Below, one piece after another: positions 31,048 through 40,019 of a stretch of DNA of 64,000 nucleotides (the first letter of the stretch is position 1; each line of letters begins with the position of its first letter). Made by a program: the position numbers and the translations under genes. The notes below the pieces were generated by a model. It saw only the letters and a list, made by a program, of their open reading frames with translations. It was not told the origin of the DNA and did not search any database. This DNA is from Diplonema japonicum. Lineage: Eukaryota > Euglenozoa > Diplonemea > Diplonemida > Diplonemidae. The stretch spans positions 186,001 through 250,000 of the forward strand of contig OZ025695.1 in NCBI GenBank assembly GCA_964019335.1, written 5' to 3'.

Positions 31048-31314
31048 ACACACCTGCTGTATGACCTCTTGTACGCTAGGCATGGCCTGGCCCGGGGTGT
31101 ATTGTTGAAGAGAGTTCACGATGGACGCGACTGTCTCCGGGGTCTGGCTTTTAAGCTGTTGCTGTAGTTGGAGCACTGGGCACTCTAATATGTGTGTCGG
31201 TCGGTGCTCACTTTGACAATTAACAGAGCAATACGCCGCCTTGTAGCAGGGGCACGGCATGTGGTGCCCATTCTGCTTTACAGTCCCGCAGTATGAACAC
31301 TGAGCTGGATTCAT
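28682..31314 (-). CDS. MYND zinc-finger / Ala-Gln-repeat protein, at least eight exons
   Basis: Exons deduced from frame and GT-AG ends: 31054-31314, 29967-30091, 29722-29932, 29580-29681, 29385-29519, 29276-29333, 29057-29217, 28682-29017, giving ~462 residues. Exon 1 carries a MYND-type finger (CSYCGTVKQNG, CPCYKAAYCSVNCQSEHRPT, H---C end). The middle is Gln-rich, with an (AQ)n repeat of about 18 units in exon 5. The C-terminal exon has an acidic helical end (LQDWEQEDLQEFAEMYLFTE). Exons 2-8 join in frame with no stop. The link from exon 1 to exon 2 is phase-compatible but needs a 962-nt intron, far longer than any other here, so the MYND exon could belong to a separate small gene. MYND plus Q-rich suggests a transcription or RNP adaptor. 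Confidence 0.7.
29520..29579 (-). other. Poly(T)/poly(A) hairpin intron in the Gln-rich gene
   Basis: 60 nt in the minus sense: GT followed by about 31 T, AAAGGGTAAGAG, about 10 A, then GTCACAG. T and A runs can pair. It separates two in-frame Gln-rich exons (QQQAQ and AQAQAQ). Confidence 0.75.
30092..31053 (-). other. Long putative intron 1 of the MYND gene
   Basis: 962 nt between the MYND exon (donor CAG|GTGTGTG) and exon 2 (acceptor ATCAAG|GGA). Mostly A and T runs and TTA/AAT repeats, except for the ordinary-composition island at ~30577-30760 described separately. Confidence 0.45.
30577..30760. other. Ordinary-composition island in the long intron, possible structured RNA
   Basis: About 170 nt of GC-balanced sequence in an otherwise homopolymeric region. 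It contains paired segments on the plus strand: GCGCCAA (30592-30598) with TTGGCGC (30672-30678), GAGTCTG (30611-30617) with CAGACTC (30721-30727), and GGTGT with ACACC in between. A TATATAA lies at its left edge and a TTTT at its right. Not a recognisable tRNA, 5S rRNA or spliceosomal RNA. Could also be a relic of a coding exon. Confidence 0.35.
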
Positions 31315-31323
31315 TTTTTTCTT

Positions 31324-31360
<37 letters not shown>

Positions 31361-31523
31361 TCCCGAGAAGAGAATAATATCAATACGACCAACAAAGGAA
31401 GAAAAAAAAATAGGGAAAAAAAAAAAAAAAAAAAAAAAAGAGACATTTAAGGGTACCTGCGGTATGTGGCAGGACGCCTAAAAAAAAAAAAAGGTAGAGG
31501 GGAATGGGGAAATGGGAGGAAAC

Positions 31524-31564
<41 letters not shown>

Positions 31565-32360
31565 TTTTTTGTTTGAAAAACCATATTCACACAAACTGAT
31601 GATCGAGGGACTACACGAGAGGGGACACCAAGTATAAAAAGTCCCCCTGACAAAAATAAGTATACCCTCTTGCCTATGTTCTTTTTTTCAACAACTAGAG
31701 AAAACAACTGGAATCCGCTAAGTGCAATAAGAAGATTTTCTTTGGTAAGAAAATGTACACCCGTGCGCGAATTATTTATTTATTATGTACTATGAAGCTG
31801 TGGGGGGAGGGGGGGTAGGGGGATTTTTCTTTCCTCTTCCTTTCTTTTTTTTTTTCTTTCTCTCGTATCCCCTTATTACTTCTACCTCTTGTTTTTCCCC
31901 CTCTGGCTTTTTTTTTTTTTTTTCTTCCCCCTTTTTTTTTTCCCGTTCTTCTTTTCTTCTTCAACCCCTTCCCTTTTTCTTTCCCTTTCAGGAAACATAA
32001 GGAGGAGGGATGTGTAAAAAGAAATGAAGAGGAAAGAAAAAAAAAGAGGGGGGGAAAAAAAAAGAGGGAAACAAAGAGTAGGGAACACATCAAGGGCAAG
32101 TTTATGTATATAGGAAGTTTTTTGTTCCGCGGTGTGTGCATTTTCCCCCCCCTTTTTCGGTAAAATCCCGCTCGTGCGCACAAACAAATGAAGCGCCTTT
32201 TGTTAAATGTTTTTCTTAAAAACCTTTTTCTCTAGTTTTTTTTCTTTTTTTTTCTTTTTTTTTTTTTTGTCTCAAGAATGTAGTAGACATCGCAAGAAGA
32301 AGCGAGCAATTCTTCCGGTCCACGGTTTCCTCCCGTCCGGACAAGCTAGAAGAAAAAGAT

Positions 32361-32401
<41 letters not shown>

Positions 32402-32984
32402 CTGCACACTTGGAAGAAAAAAAAAAGAAAAAAAAAAAGAAAATACAGCAACTTCGTTTTGTCGTCAGGGATAACCCATGTTCTAGGTAAATTCAATAGT
32501 TTGGTGTTTTTTTTTTTTTTTTTCTTCTCGTTTTTTTTTTTTTCTTCACCAAAGAAGAAGTACAAAAAAAGAAAAGAAAATAAAAAAAATAAAGAAAGAA
32601 AGGTGGTGAGTGAGTAGGAGCAACTGAAAAAAAAAAGTTTTTTTTTTTTTTTTTGCTCCTTTCTATCAAAAGCTAAAATGAAGAATAACTTTTAACCGTG
32701 CTAAAGATGCAAATTAGATAATTTAACAAAAAAAAAACCCGCACCTACCGGCCAAAATGACCTTTACCTCAGGGGTAGCCCCTCCCCCCCCCCCCCCCCC
32801 CCTGGTGAATGAATAAAAAAGGGGGTTTCTTCTTTCTTTTGTTTCTTTTTCTTTTTTTGTTGATGATTTCGAATTTTTCACTATACGGCAAATTTGAAAC
32901 GATGAACCCCCCCCCCCCCCCCCATACCCTTTCTCACATTTTCTTTTCTTGACATCACCCACTATTTAAAGCTGGTAATTGTCA

Positions 32985-33017
<33 letters not shown>

Positions 33018-33476
33018 CGCAAAGGAGAGAAAGAAAAAAAAAAGACCAGGAGATTACATCTTTGTTTCTTTTTTTTTTTTAAAAAACGAAAGGGAACTCA
33101 CCAACAACTTGGCACGCCACAAAAAAAAAAAAAGGCCAAACACGCCCAAGAGGGCGTGCCAACAGGCAGCGTGCCGTGTCTGCACACCCTACGCTTCTAC
33201 GGCATGGATGGTTTTTCTTTATTTTATTCTTCTCCTTTTTTTTTTTTTTTTTCTCCTTTCTTTTCTCGTCTCTTTACAGGATTTATTTTTTCTTCCGTTT
33301 AAAGTGTTATATCACTCCAGGAGTACGGGAAAAACAGGGGTGGCACCTCCGCTCCCTTACTTCTCCTTTGTGTGGTGTGTGTGTGTGTGTTTTCTTTCTT
33401 TTTTTTTTCTTTTTTCCCTCTCTCTTTTTTTTTTTTTGTATTGTTTGCTTGTCCTCCCCCCCCCCCCCCCCCCCAA
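31315..33476. other. 2.2 kb gap, the poorest sequence in the window
   Basis: Almost entirely A, T, C and G runs (for example A about 24 at 31415, T about 38 at 31527, T about 38 at 32362, C about 18 twice). One ordinary patch at 31575-31690 has a GGGGAC/GTCCCC hairpin and C-box/D-box-like motifs. Another at 33095-33215 is unrecognised. No protein gene seen. Confidence 0.65.
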
Positions 33477-35921
33477 TCAATCCTTCAAATCGTCGATGTG
33501 AACAATGCTCTCAGCAGGTTTTTCAAAGAGCTTCTCGATAAATGTTTTTTTCGACTCCCCGGTCGCGCCGGTTCTGAAGGAGAGGGAAGACGAAGCTGTG
33601 GGTGAAGACGAGAGCTCGGCCTTGGGCCACAAGGGGTTAGGGTGCTGAGATGATATGGGCGATAAAGAATTCCTTATCCGCCGCTCCTTCTCAAGCTCCG
33701 TTTTGGTGTGAGCCAACTGCTGGCGAAGCTCGTCCTCAGTGGCTGTAACAGACCGAGAGCGCGCGGCGTCACGGAGTGCTGCTGCAGCCAGTTCCAAGTT
33801 TTGAGCAGCGATCAGATCAGGGGACTGCGGCCTCTCCTGCAGCTCTCCCCTTGCAAAGCTTGGATTCTTCTGCCTTCCAGCACTCAACAAAGGCTCAACA
33901 AGCCCAGATGACTGGCTCCCCACCAACGGGTCGGGCATCGACCAGTCATTTTTCTTCATCTGCCTGTCTTGCAAAAGGCTTCCAAGCCCAGTTGGAAACG
34001 CATGTTCCTTAGACAGCCTTTTAGTAGGGCTTCCGAAATGCAATGGACTGCCTGGTCCCAGCGACGCTCCGTCCCAACGGTCGCCCATCTGAAACCCTCC
34101 CGTTATGATGTCAAGCGACCGTCCTTTTCCAAAGAATCCGTGAATCAAGGATTTGATTATAGGAGAACGCATGTACCTGCAGGACTCCCGTTCCGTGAGA
34201 ACAGTGATGCATGTGTGGATGATGGATATTCTGTTGGCGATTGACTTCCAAGCCTTTGTCGCCTTCATGTGTTGTGAGGTGGTGTCGGGTATGGCGAACA
34301 AACGCGAGTTATCGCCAAGCTGTATTGTTGTGAATGAAGAGGGTACCATGCACACGGCCTTCACGACGGGGATGCCGTGGCCGGTGGGGGATGACGGTTC
34401 GGACTCGCAAGACTTCGCCGTACCATGCAGCAGAACGTAGATAGTCCCACGCTTCAAAACGATCTCTTCGCTTGTTTCTGATATGATGGACCCGCCATTG
34501 CACAGTTCGGCTAGGTCTTTTCTGTTAAACTTTTGGAAGTCACCCGTTTGCGCCAACACCTTTTGCGAAGCATCAACACCTGCTGTGTACCACATCGCAT
34601 TCAGCATGACAGGGTACTGCCTTGCAATCGTCATCAGCTCACTATGCGGTATGGACAGAACAGTTAAGTCTGTGTCTGCAGTTGCTGTGTTATGTTGTGT
34701 CTCAAGAGACCCGTCGTTGAGGGCGTGGAATAAACCCACAGTATGCCCTGGGCCTAGATAGTATTGGGTCCCCATTACGTTCTCCTTTCCGACACCTGTT
34801 AGGATGATGACGGTGTTGCCCGGTTCGCAGATGATGCTTCCTTTTCCTACAGTTTTGTTCTCTGATCTCGTGAGGAGCTTTCGGAGGGCAGATTCGTCCT
34901 TTGATGCCCATGGTACTTGTTGTAGGACCTCAGATGCGTCTGGTGGGTTCATCTGTTTTGTGGTGTCGCGTTTTAAAACCTCCATGTTCTTTTCAATCTG
35001 CTCGATGAGGATCGTCCCGTCACCGGGTTCCAACCTCCCACCGGAGATCTCCTTTTCCACCGCGTCTCTTGAACGGTTCAACACGACACGGGAGGCCTGT
35101 TTTGTTTTGATAGCCACTGCAACCTTTGGACGCTGTACTTCATGCTCGCCCAGCAACGCCAAACCTTCAGAACGTTCTTGTTTGCAATGGTCTCTAATAC
35201 GGTTCACTGTTTCTTGGGGAAGGTTGAAGCTCCCTATCTTTCGGTGGATGGCCTCGTGGGACTGAATGTACGCCGTGGTGATCTCGAACGCAACAAGCCA
35301 TCGCTTCGCCTCCAAATTACCTTCAAGCGAGCTTTTCAGCCCATAGCACGGGACCACGAACGCCTGGATGCGGTCCACGAAAGATGGTTTGAAGAGGTCG
35401 TGGAGCATAGTGGTGTGGAGGAGGGCGGAGGACTTTTTGAACTTCTCAGATTGAATCTGCGCTTTGTTCGCGTCGCGCACCACCTGAGACTTCTCGAGCA
35501 GCCATCTTGTCGATGAGGCCTGAAGCGTTCCCTGGTGGTTCAGATGCCACAGCTCTGCAATGAACACCTTAAAGTACGCGTCCCTTCCCATTGTGAACGA
35601 GTCGGTCATGCTATCGCCGTCACACCCACCATACGGGTCCTCCGCTCGCTCTACCGTGAAGTGCCTCACTTGCGACCAGTTTGCCATTGCCATCACGCTC
35701 TCCGAAGCCAGCTCGTGGATTGTCCTTTCCTGTTCCTTCACTGCGACTTCGTGGGCGTCGCTCATCGCTTTCTTCCGAGTTGTCGGGATGTCCGCCAAAC
35801 CCAGCCGCTTCACCAAGTACCCCGTTGAGATCCCGTTTACGACCAGCGTCAGGATCACAATGCCGCTTCCGAAAAAGATGAAGTGAGGTCCTAGATGCGG
35901 GTGGCTGGAAAAAAAAAATTG

Positions 35922-35954
<33 letters not shown>

Positions 35955-36056
35955 CCCTCACATACCTGCAGGCAATGTCTTGGTCGTTCTCAACTATCAG
36001 AACCAACGCCAACCCCACTGCTCCACGGAGGCCACCCCATGTCACCAGTGCGCTGT

Positions 36057-36106
<50 letters not shown>

Positions 36107-37359
36107 CTTTCATACCCATTATTCATATCCAGTTTGTACCGGAACTTTCTCAAGATGGGGCTCAACACCAGCAAAACAACCGCGCGAACCGCATTTATGA
36201 TGAGGTACATGAGGAGGAGCCAGCCGTAGTCGGAAGCAGAGATGTCCGAGAAGGCCTTCTTGGAGACAATAAGCCCGGCCAGCGAGAAGATAACGGTGTT
36301 GGCCATGAAAACAAGAATGCCCCAGAATCCATGGAGCATGTGCTCAACCTCGGGAGAGAAACACTGACGATGCATAGAAAGGTAAAGACCGAGTAAGACA
36401 AGCGCGAGGACACCAGAGATATGAAGAACACCCTCTGCGACGAAAAAAGTGATGTACGCGGCAGCTACCGACAGCGTGACCTCGATGTAAGGGTCGTTGA
36501 AAACCCGTGAAAGAAGCCCCTCCAAAATAACAGCCACAATGACACCCAAGATAGGCCCCCCGATGGAAATCCGGAACAGCTCCCATACAATCTCACCCGC
36601 GCTTTTATCAAGAACACCGCTGGGAACAGCGTCCTTTAGAATCGTGAAAATTACAATGGCGGTTCCATCATTGAAAAGCGACTCGCCTTCAATCAATGTC
36701 GACACCTCTGCACTACAGCCCAACTCCTTTAACAGAGCCACGACCGCCACTGGATCCGTTGCCGAAAGAATAGCACCAAGGAGTAAACATGTCACCCATG
36801 ACCATCCATACGGGTCGGAAGCTGGTAGAATAAGTTTTGCAAGGCTTGCCGTACACCCTGACGCAATGACGATCCCCGGCCCTGCCAGAAGAATGCAATG
36901 CGGGGCAACCTTTTTGAACACATGCCCGTCTATAGAAAACGCGGATTCGAAGATCAAGATGGGCAGGAAAATGTAGAAGATAAGATGCGGGTCGATGTCC
37001 GCGAGCTCCGTTCCGTTGTCCAAAAAGTTGTCGTTCTCCTCCCCGATCGTGGACAGGAACCCGTACAGCAGCCCTACTAGAAACACCAAAATTGTGTAAG
37101 GCACCCTTGCAACCACAGTACCCTCCTTTGCGGCCCATCGGAGCAACGCCCCGATCCCAATAGCACTTGCAAGCGCCATCACACTGTATGGCGGCTTCAG
37201 AGAGTCGGCATGGTACGTGTGGGACTTGTCCTGACACGCGTCAATGGTAAGGCACACATCGTTCACCCTTGCGCAGAAATATATGTGTGTTGCGGTGTCT
37301 AAAGGTGTCACTGTCGCCGTGGGCAACAGTGTTAGAGTGGAAGTTGCGTTGATACTCAT
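33477..37359 (-). CDS. SOS1/NHE-type Na+/H+ exchanger with C-terminal cyclic-nucleotide-binding-like domain, three exons
   Basis: Exons 36116-37359, 35966-36052 and 33477-35904 give ~1252 residues. The N-terminal ~480 residues are a CPA1 antiporter with 10-12 helices and its signatures: FYIFLPILIFESAFSID, the ion-site ATDPVAVVALLKELG, EGESLFNDGTAIVIF, and ALVTWGGLRGAVGLAL, which is restored only by splicing intron 1. A long cytosolic part follows. It contains a cyclic-nucleotide-binding-like beta-roll (GKGSIICEPGNTVIILTGVG, YYLGPGHTVGLFHAL) and ends in a Ser/Pro-rich tail. No voltage-sensor module is seen, so it resembles plant SOS1/NHX7 more than sperm NHE. It would exchange cytosolic Na+ for H+ at the plasma membrane or an acidic vacuole. 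Confidence 0.92.
35905..35965 (-). other. Intron 2 of the NHE gene
   Basis: 61 nt in the minus sense: GTATGTGAGGG, two A runs, a T run, then CCAG. It joins TGC-AG to C-CAC so that DIACSHPHLGPHF follows in frame. Confidence 0.85.
36053..36115 (-). other. Intron 1 of the NHE gene, filled with poly(A)
   Basis: 63 nt in the minus sense: GTATGAAAGGGGT, an A run of about 43, then CCACAG. Removal restores NNGALVTWGGLRG, the conserved Arg-containing helix of CPA1 exchangers. Confidence 0.9.
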
Positions 37360-37470
37360 ATTCTCTTTCTACACATATTCTGTGGGGAGGGGGTAACTAA
37401 AGGTGGGGAAAGGAATACAAAAAAAAAAAGAAAGACACACTATGGGTCAGAAGGGTGGGGAGAAAAAAAA

Positions 37471-37501
<31 letters not shown>

Positions 37502-37513
37502 CCTTCTTTCTTT

Positions 37514-37999
37514 TCAAACACGCTTGAACTCGAAGGCTAGCTCCTGGATGCTGACCTCGCACGCTGCCTGGTCGTCATAGTCGAACCACGCACCGTCGTC
37601 GAACTCGATATCTTCGAATTTTGTTTTTTCCTCCGCGCCGTACGCAATGAACTCGGACGCTGACTGGTCGATGTTCCACCCCTTAGGTTCCAGGTCTCTG
37701 CACTCCAGTTCGCACACGGGTGCGAATGTCCCTGCCTGGTCGGCTGTGTACACGAAATCTTTGTCGAACTTCTCGATCTTGATGGTGCCGTGTCGCTTGT
37801 CCCCCACCTTCACACACACGTGGCATGTCCCTCTTGAGTTGGGGATGCCCAGCTCCTCCTCTTGTGTCACCCACAAGTTGGGGAACTCCTCCCCGCCGCT
37901 GGGGTGCTCGCACGCCAGGTTGAACCTGAAGTCTGTCCCGAATGTCAATTTCTCGACTCCTTCCATCTGCGCCTTGAACCTCACCTGATACCTCGGCAT
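37514..37999 (-). CDS. CZIB: CZIB-like (UPF0587/DUF866) protein with partly lost CxxC metal site
   Basis: 161 residues, the normal family length. The C-terminal half matches the family well: LECRDLEPKGWNI, FIAYGAEEKTKFEDIEFDDG and WFDYDDQAACEVSIQELAFE. Family members have two CxxC pairs that bind one zinc. Here the second pair is intact (CHVC), but the first region reads FNLACEHPSGGEEF, leaving only one Cys. Zinc binding may use another ligand (His) or be lost. Function of the family is poorly known. Single exon. Confidence 0.85.
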   Translation of the reverse strand: MPRYQVRFKAQMEGVEKLTFGTDFRFNLACEHPSGGEEFPNLWVTQEEELGIPNSRGTCHVCVKVGDKRHGTIKIEKFDKDFVYTADQAGTFAPVCELECRDLEPKGWNIDQSASEFIAYGAEEKTKFEDIEFDDGAWFDYDDQAACEVSIQELAFEFKRV

Positions 38000-38316
38000 T
38001 TTGTTTGTGCAGGTTATCTGTGAATTTATTTTCTATTTTTTTTGTTTTCAAAAACGAAAAGAAAGGGGGGGGAAAGGACCGAAAAAGAAAAAAAAAGAAG
38101 AAACCGCTGGGAAACATGGTGAAGGGGCGCGAGGGTTACAAAAAAAAAGAAGAAGAAGAAAAAAAAGAGGGGTAGGAGTTGGGTGGGGAAAATGGGAAAC
38201 AGTGGAGGATTGGGGAAACAATCTTTTTTCTTTCCTTTTTTTTTTTTTTTTCTCTCTTTTTTTTTTTTTTTTTTTTTTTTCTCTTTTTTTTTTTTTTTTT
38301 GCTTTTTGTTTTCGTT
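38000..38316. other. Intergenic, homopolymer-rich
   Basis: A/G-rich stretch, then long T runs at ~38222-38300. No gene seen. Confidence 0.6.
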
Positions 38317-39543
38317 TTATATCATATTCGTGTCCCTCTGTGGATACCTTGACACACCCCCTTCTAGTCTGTACGCGAAGTCCCTCAAGTCGTGCGAGGC
38401 AAAGGAAAGGTATGGAGTCCCGTTCAGGTGGTAGCAGAGTTTAACAGCGTCACGGACCCAAGCGACGATGAAGCCGCCTTTAACACTCTTGAGAGGGTTG
38501 GCAGGGGTAACAGAAACGTCTCCCGAGTGCAGGACCTTGCAGGTGAAGGTTTGGTTAAGAGAGGCAATGCTAACCTGGCCTTGCAGGATGACGTCGAAAC
38601 CATCGGCCATGAGACTGTCTATGATCATAAAACTGCGGAGGGAAGCCCAGTTCCCACTCCACACAGCCCATTTGCATGTGTCCAGCTGGATGGAACCACC
38701 GTTGCCGACACCTATGTACCCGTCGCCGACAGAGCTGTACTCGTCCACTTGTGAAGTAACGAAGTGGAGGAGCCCTTCGCATGCGTCGGCTTCTGAAGCC
38801 TTCATGTTCCCTAGTGCAGTTTGTCTCAATGAAGGGGACGATGGTGCAGGGGGGTACACCACCTGCGGCTGCGGTGGAGGCTGGTGGTGGTGGTGGTGTG
38901 CTTGTCGGTAACGCGTGCCTTGTGAGCAACCTCCGCACAAACCCCAGTCGCACGTCCCGCACCACTTGAACCCTCCTTGTGTCATCTCGTCTACTGTGCC
39001 CCTGTTGTTGCAACCCCCATCGCAGGAAACTTCCATTTTGCGGTATTTTCTCAACTCCGGTGGGATTGGTTTCAACTGGTCACCACAGTGGATGCAAAAC
39101 GGCGGGGATGCTTGTGGTGTGTGTGTTCGAGACACTGGAGCTGGTGGAACTGAAACCTGAGCCGGAGGAGGTGGTGATGCGGCAATGGGAGTCCTCGGTG
39201 CCGCAGGAGGTGGTGGCGGCGATGTAGCTGGCGGTGGAGAAACCTCCTCAGTCTCCATCATATAGAAGTCCTCGAAACTTTCTCCAAAATAAAACATGAA
39301 CTCGGCCCTCAGCGCGCTCCAATCGCAGAACCCTCCGGGAGGGTGTAGAGCGCCGTACCTCAAAAACTCAAGAATATATCGAAAATACACCCCATCTCTG
39401 TCTATGAACACACGCCCCGTGTCGTCCTTCCCATGATTCCCAGTGTTCGCTGCCACATCGTAAAGGTACCCAGGCCGGGACCTTAGGGTATCTGCCGTGG
39501 TGTCGAAGGTGACACCCCCGACATTCAATCTGATAACGCTCAT
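38317..39543 (-). CDS. BTB/POZ (KCTD/T1-like) protein with Cys-rich centre
   Basis: 408 residues from the Met at 39543. The longer frame upstream only reads A/T runs and the antisense of the SL RNA gene, so it is excluded. Residues 1-95 are a potassium-channel-T1-type BTB domain: VIRLNVGGVTFDTTADTLRS, VFIDRDGVYFRYILEFLRYG. A Pro-rich linker follows. Then comes a Cys-rich module (CIHCGDQLKPIPPELRKYRK, CDGGCNNRG, WCGTCDWGLCGGC) likely to bind two zincs. A His/Pro tract leads to a C-terminal beta-rich domain (~255-400) I do not recognise. KCTD-type proteins often serve as Cullin-3 adaptors, which is the inferred role. Confidence 0.82.
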   Translation of the reverse strand: MSVIRLNVGGVTFDTTADTLRSRPGYLYDVAANTGNHGKDDTGRVFIDRDGVYFRYILEFLRYGALHPPGGFCDWSALRAEFMFYFGESFEDFYMMETEEVSPPPATSPPPPPAAPRTPIAASPPPPAQVSVPPAPVSRTHTPQASPPFCIHCGDQLKPIPPELRKYRKMEVSCDGGCNNRGTVDEMTQGGFKWCGTCDWGLCGGCSQGTRYRQAHHHHHQPPPQPQVVYPPAPSSPSLRQTALGNMKASEADACEGLLHFVTSQVDEYSSVGDGYIGVGNGGSIQLDTCKWAVWSGNWASLRSFMIIDSLMADGFDVILQGQVSIASLNQTFTCKVLHSGDVSVTPANPLKSVKGGFIVAWVRDAVKLCYHLNGTPYLSFASHDLRDFAYRLEGGVSRYPQRDTNMI

Positions 39544-39613
39544 ACTAAAGCGACCATGATACTTGTTCTTTTTTTTTTTTTTTTCTCCTTTTTTTTTTTT
39601 TTTTTTTATTATT

Positions 39614-39766
39614 ACCAACGATTCTAAAGCTACAGTTTTCTGTACTTTATTGGTATCGACCGTGTCAATAAAGGAACCAGGTAGAACGGCCGTATCCAAG
39701 AGACACTTGACCCTCGAGAAAATCCGACAAGGCGCATCCGCCATTTTACGGAGAGTTCAGCTGTTG
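39614..39766 (+). ncRNA. Spliced-leader RNA gene
   Basis: The exon (39614-39652) is 39 nt, starts ACCAACGATT, contains AAAGCTACAG and ends CTGTACTTTATTG. By memory this closely matches the diplonemid spliced leader, which has the same length. It is followed at once by a GT donor (GTATCGACC). Structure supports it: TACAGTTTTCTGTA is a perfect hairpin inside the exon, and the first five bases ACCAA pair with TTGGT spanning the splice site, the usual SL stem I. Downstream is a GGCG-CATC-CGCC hairpin, then an Sm-like site ATTTTACGG (39743-39751). The 3' end is my estimate. It is the only plus-strand gene here, and a single copy rather than an array. Confidence 0.88.
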
Positions 39767-40019
39767 AAAGAAAGACCCAGCCTATGACGGGTTTACGTAA
39801 AGGGACAAAATGAGGCGAAAGCTATCAATGTCTTAAAGGTTATCCTGAGACCTTCTCGCGACGGCGACATCTCCAAGGAGGCAGACCTTGTGGAAGGTTA
39901 CACCTTTTTTTTTATTATTCCTAGCTTTTTTTTTTTTTCCCCCGCAAAAAAAGGAAAAGAAGAAGAAGAAAAAACACACTCCGCTCAAAACCTCTTTTCT
40001 TTTTTTAAAAAGAAAAAAT
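39767..40019. other. Spacer between SL RNA gene and SDR gene
   Basis: An ordinary patch at 39780-39900 precedes T and A runs. Both flanking genes end here (convergent). No further gene seen. Confidence 0.5.

Noticed and set aside
39544-39744. N-terminal extension of the BTB gene (frame stays open to 39744)
   Set aside because: The extension is the antisense of the SL RNA gene plus A/T runs. The BTB domain begins right at the Met at 39543.
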